Shown piece after piece: positions 6,237 through 7,329 of a stretch of DNA of 7,329 nucleotides. Where the stretch lies: positions 1 through 7,329 of the forward strand of contig JAVEEJ010000132.1 in assembly GCA_030840515.1 (NCBI GenBank). The letters are read 5' to 3'. The notes beneath the pieces are model-generated. The model saw only the letters and a program-made list of their open reading frames with translations. It did not search any database and was not told the origin of the DNA. This stretch comes from Frankiaceae bacterium (GTDB lineage: Bacteria; Actinomycetota; Actinomycetes; JAVEEJ01). Both the position numbers and the translations under genes were made by a program. Position 1 is the stretch's first letter; every line of letters begins with the position of its first letter.

Positions 6237-7329
6237 CTAGTCAGCGACCTGCCCGGGCTGGGCGACCCGCCACGCGTCCCGTCCGGCGGCCTTGGCCGCG
6301 TACATCGCCTCGTCGGCGGCGCGGATGAGCTCGGCGGGAGTGCTCCCGTGGTCCGGGAGCGACGAGACCCCGATCGAGACGGTCACGGCCAAGGTGGTGG
6401 CCCCGACGGCGAACGGTGTGCCACGGATGGCCTCGTGCACACGTCCGGCGAGCAGCGCCGCGCCCTCGCTGTCGGTCTCGGGGAGGACGACGACGAGCTC
6501 TTCACCGCCATAGCGAGCCACGGAGTCGACGTCGCGCACCTCGTGCTGGAGTCGGCGCCCGAGCTCGACCAGCACCTCGTCCCCGACCTGGTGGCCGTAG
6601 CCGTCGTTCACCTGCTTGAAGTTGTCGATGTCGAGCAGCAGCAGTGCGAGCGGACGCTGGAAGCGGAGCGCCCGGTCGACCTCGCGGGCGAGCTGGCGTT
6701 GGAAAGCCCGGTAGTTGGACAACCCGGTGAGCCCGTCGGTGACGGACAGGCGCTGCGCCTCCTGGTGCAGCAGCACGTTGTCCACGGCCACCGAAGCCTG
6801 GCCCGCGAACGTGCTGATGGAGTCCAGGTCCTCCTCCGTGAAGGAGCCGATCGCCCTGTCATACAGAGCGAGTACGCCGATGACCCGGCCGGACGCGCGC
6901 AGCGGGACCGCGATGACGTCGTCAGCCGTGGGCTCTCCCGGGGCCGGGCTGAGGTCGACACCCGGCTGCCCGCGCAGCGGCCTGGCAGTGGCAGCAACAG
7001 TCCCGATGACGCCGGAGCCGAGCGCGAGCCGCGCGGTCGACGTGCTCCCACGACCATCGAGGCCGCGACCGACTTTGAGGTAGAGGTCAGCCTCACCCGT
7101 CGAGGTGAGGAACACGGCGCCTGCCGCGGCGCGAAGCGTCTCCACGGCGGTGTCCAGGATCACGGCGAGGATCCGCGTCAGGTCGTGGGTGCTGGACAGC
7201 GTCTCCCCCAGTCGCCCGAGGTCGCGGCGCAGCTGGTCACGGCTCGCCTGGAGCTCACCGAAGGAGGCCTCCAGTCGCTCGGTCATCTCGTTGAACGCGG
7301 TCGCCAGCTCGGCCACCTCATCGCGCCCG
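6237..7329 (-). CDS. HAMP-GAF-GGDEF diguanylate cyclase, 5' end cut by window edge
   Basis: This is the C-terminal part of a signalling enzyme that makes cyclic di-GMP from two GTP. Reading continues to the window edge; the first residues, GRDEVAELATAFNEMTERL, are the end of a HAMP domain, so membrane helices and a sensor should lie beyond the window. Counting from the Val at 7316, a coiled coil (about 10-45) links to a GAF domain (about 45-185), then a GGDEF domain (about 190-350). That domain contains TDGLTGLSNYRAF (193-205), LLDIDNFKQVNDGYGHQVGD (227-246) and the active loop GGEEL (270-274). An inhibitory-site RxxD (RDVD, 261-264) lies five residues before it. The motifs look catalytically intact and open to product inhibition. 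A GTG at 7316 would be a false start inside HAMP. The stop lies 9 bases before galU. Confidence 0.93.
   Translation of the reverse strand, partial: GRDEVAELATAFNEMTERLEASFGELQASRDQLRRDLGRLGETLSSTHDLTRILAVILDTAVETLRAAAGAVFLTSTGEADLYLKVGRGLDGRGSTSTARLALGSGVIGTVAATARPLRGQPGVDLSPAPGEPTADDVIAVPLRASGRVIGVLALYDRAIGSFTEEDLDSISTFAGQASVAVDNVLLHQEAQRLSVTDGLTGLSNYRAFQRQLAREVDRALRFQRPLALLLLDIDNFKQVNDGYGHQVGDEVLVELGRRLQHEVRDVDSVARYGGEELVVVLPETDSEGAALLAGRVHEAIRGTPFAVGATTLAVTVSIGVSSLPDHGSTPAELIRAADEAMYAAKAAGRDAWRVAQPGQVAD

Overview
The window is high-GC DNA with many GTG starts, tightly overlapping genes and actinobacterial protein signatures. These include a SepX/GlpR-type membrane protein and the neighbour order galU, moeA/glp, rimJ, membrane protein, which I recall from mycobacteria and corynebacteria. 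The source is most likely an actinomycete, perhaps Nocardioidaceae or a related group; the exact genus is inference. Every gene I can support is on the minus strand, so transcription runs from high to low coordinates. No gap between genes exceeds about 220 bases.

Layout, in transcription order. 7329-6237 is the C-terminal part of a HAMP-GAF-GGDEF diguanylate cyclase, cut by the window edge. Nine bases later comes galU (6227-5337), the UDP-glucose enzyme. Three molybdenum-cofactor-type genes follow, each overlapping its predecessor by 4 bases: a MoeA/gephyrin-like protein (glp, 5340-4105), moaC (4108-3629) and mog (3632-3138). A RimJ-type GNAT acetyltransferase follows; it probably starts at a CTG that also overlaps the mog stop by 4 bases. 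After 97 bases comes a SepX/GlpR-type divisome membrane protein (2366-1614). A tRNA-Ala(CGC) gene lies 36 bases further on (1577-1505). After a 222-base intergenic stretch there is a separate two-gene metal unit: a CsoR-type copper-sensing repressor (1282-1001) with a clear palindromic operator, overlapping by 4 bases a DUF318/ArsP-type permease (1004-1, cut by the window edge).

How the genes fit together. GalU supplies UDP-glucose for the cell envelope. Glp-type MoeA proteins and GlpR/SepX are known in Corynebacterium and Streptomyces as a gephyrin-like FtsZ-binding protein and its membrane partner. Here that pair brackets moaC and mog, so the operon joins cofactor synthesis with cell division and envelope growth. 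The MoeA-like protein has Met where the family's usual PGKP motif has Lys, which raises the question of whether it still acts as a molybdotransferase. The CsoR-permease pair looks like an independent copper- or metal-responsive efflux cassette lying on the 3' side of the tRNA gene.
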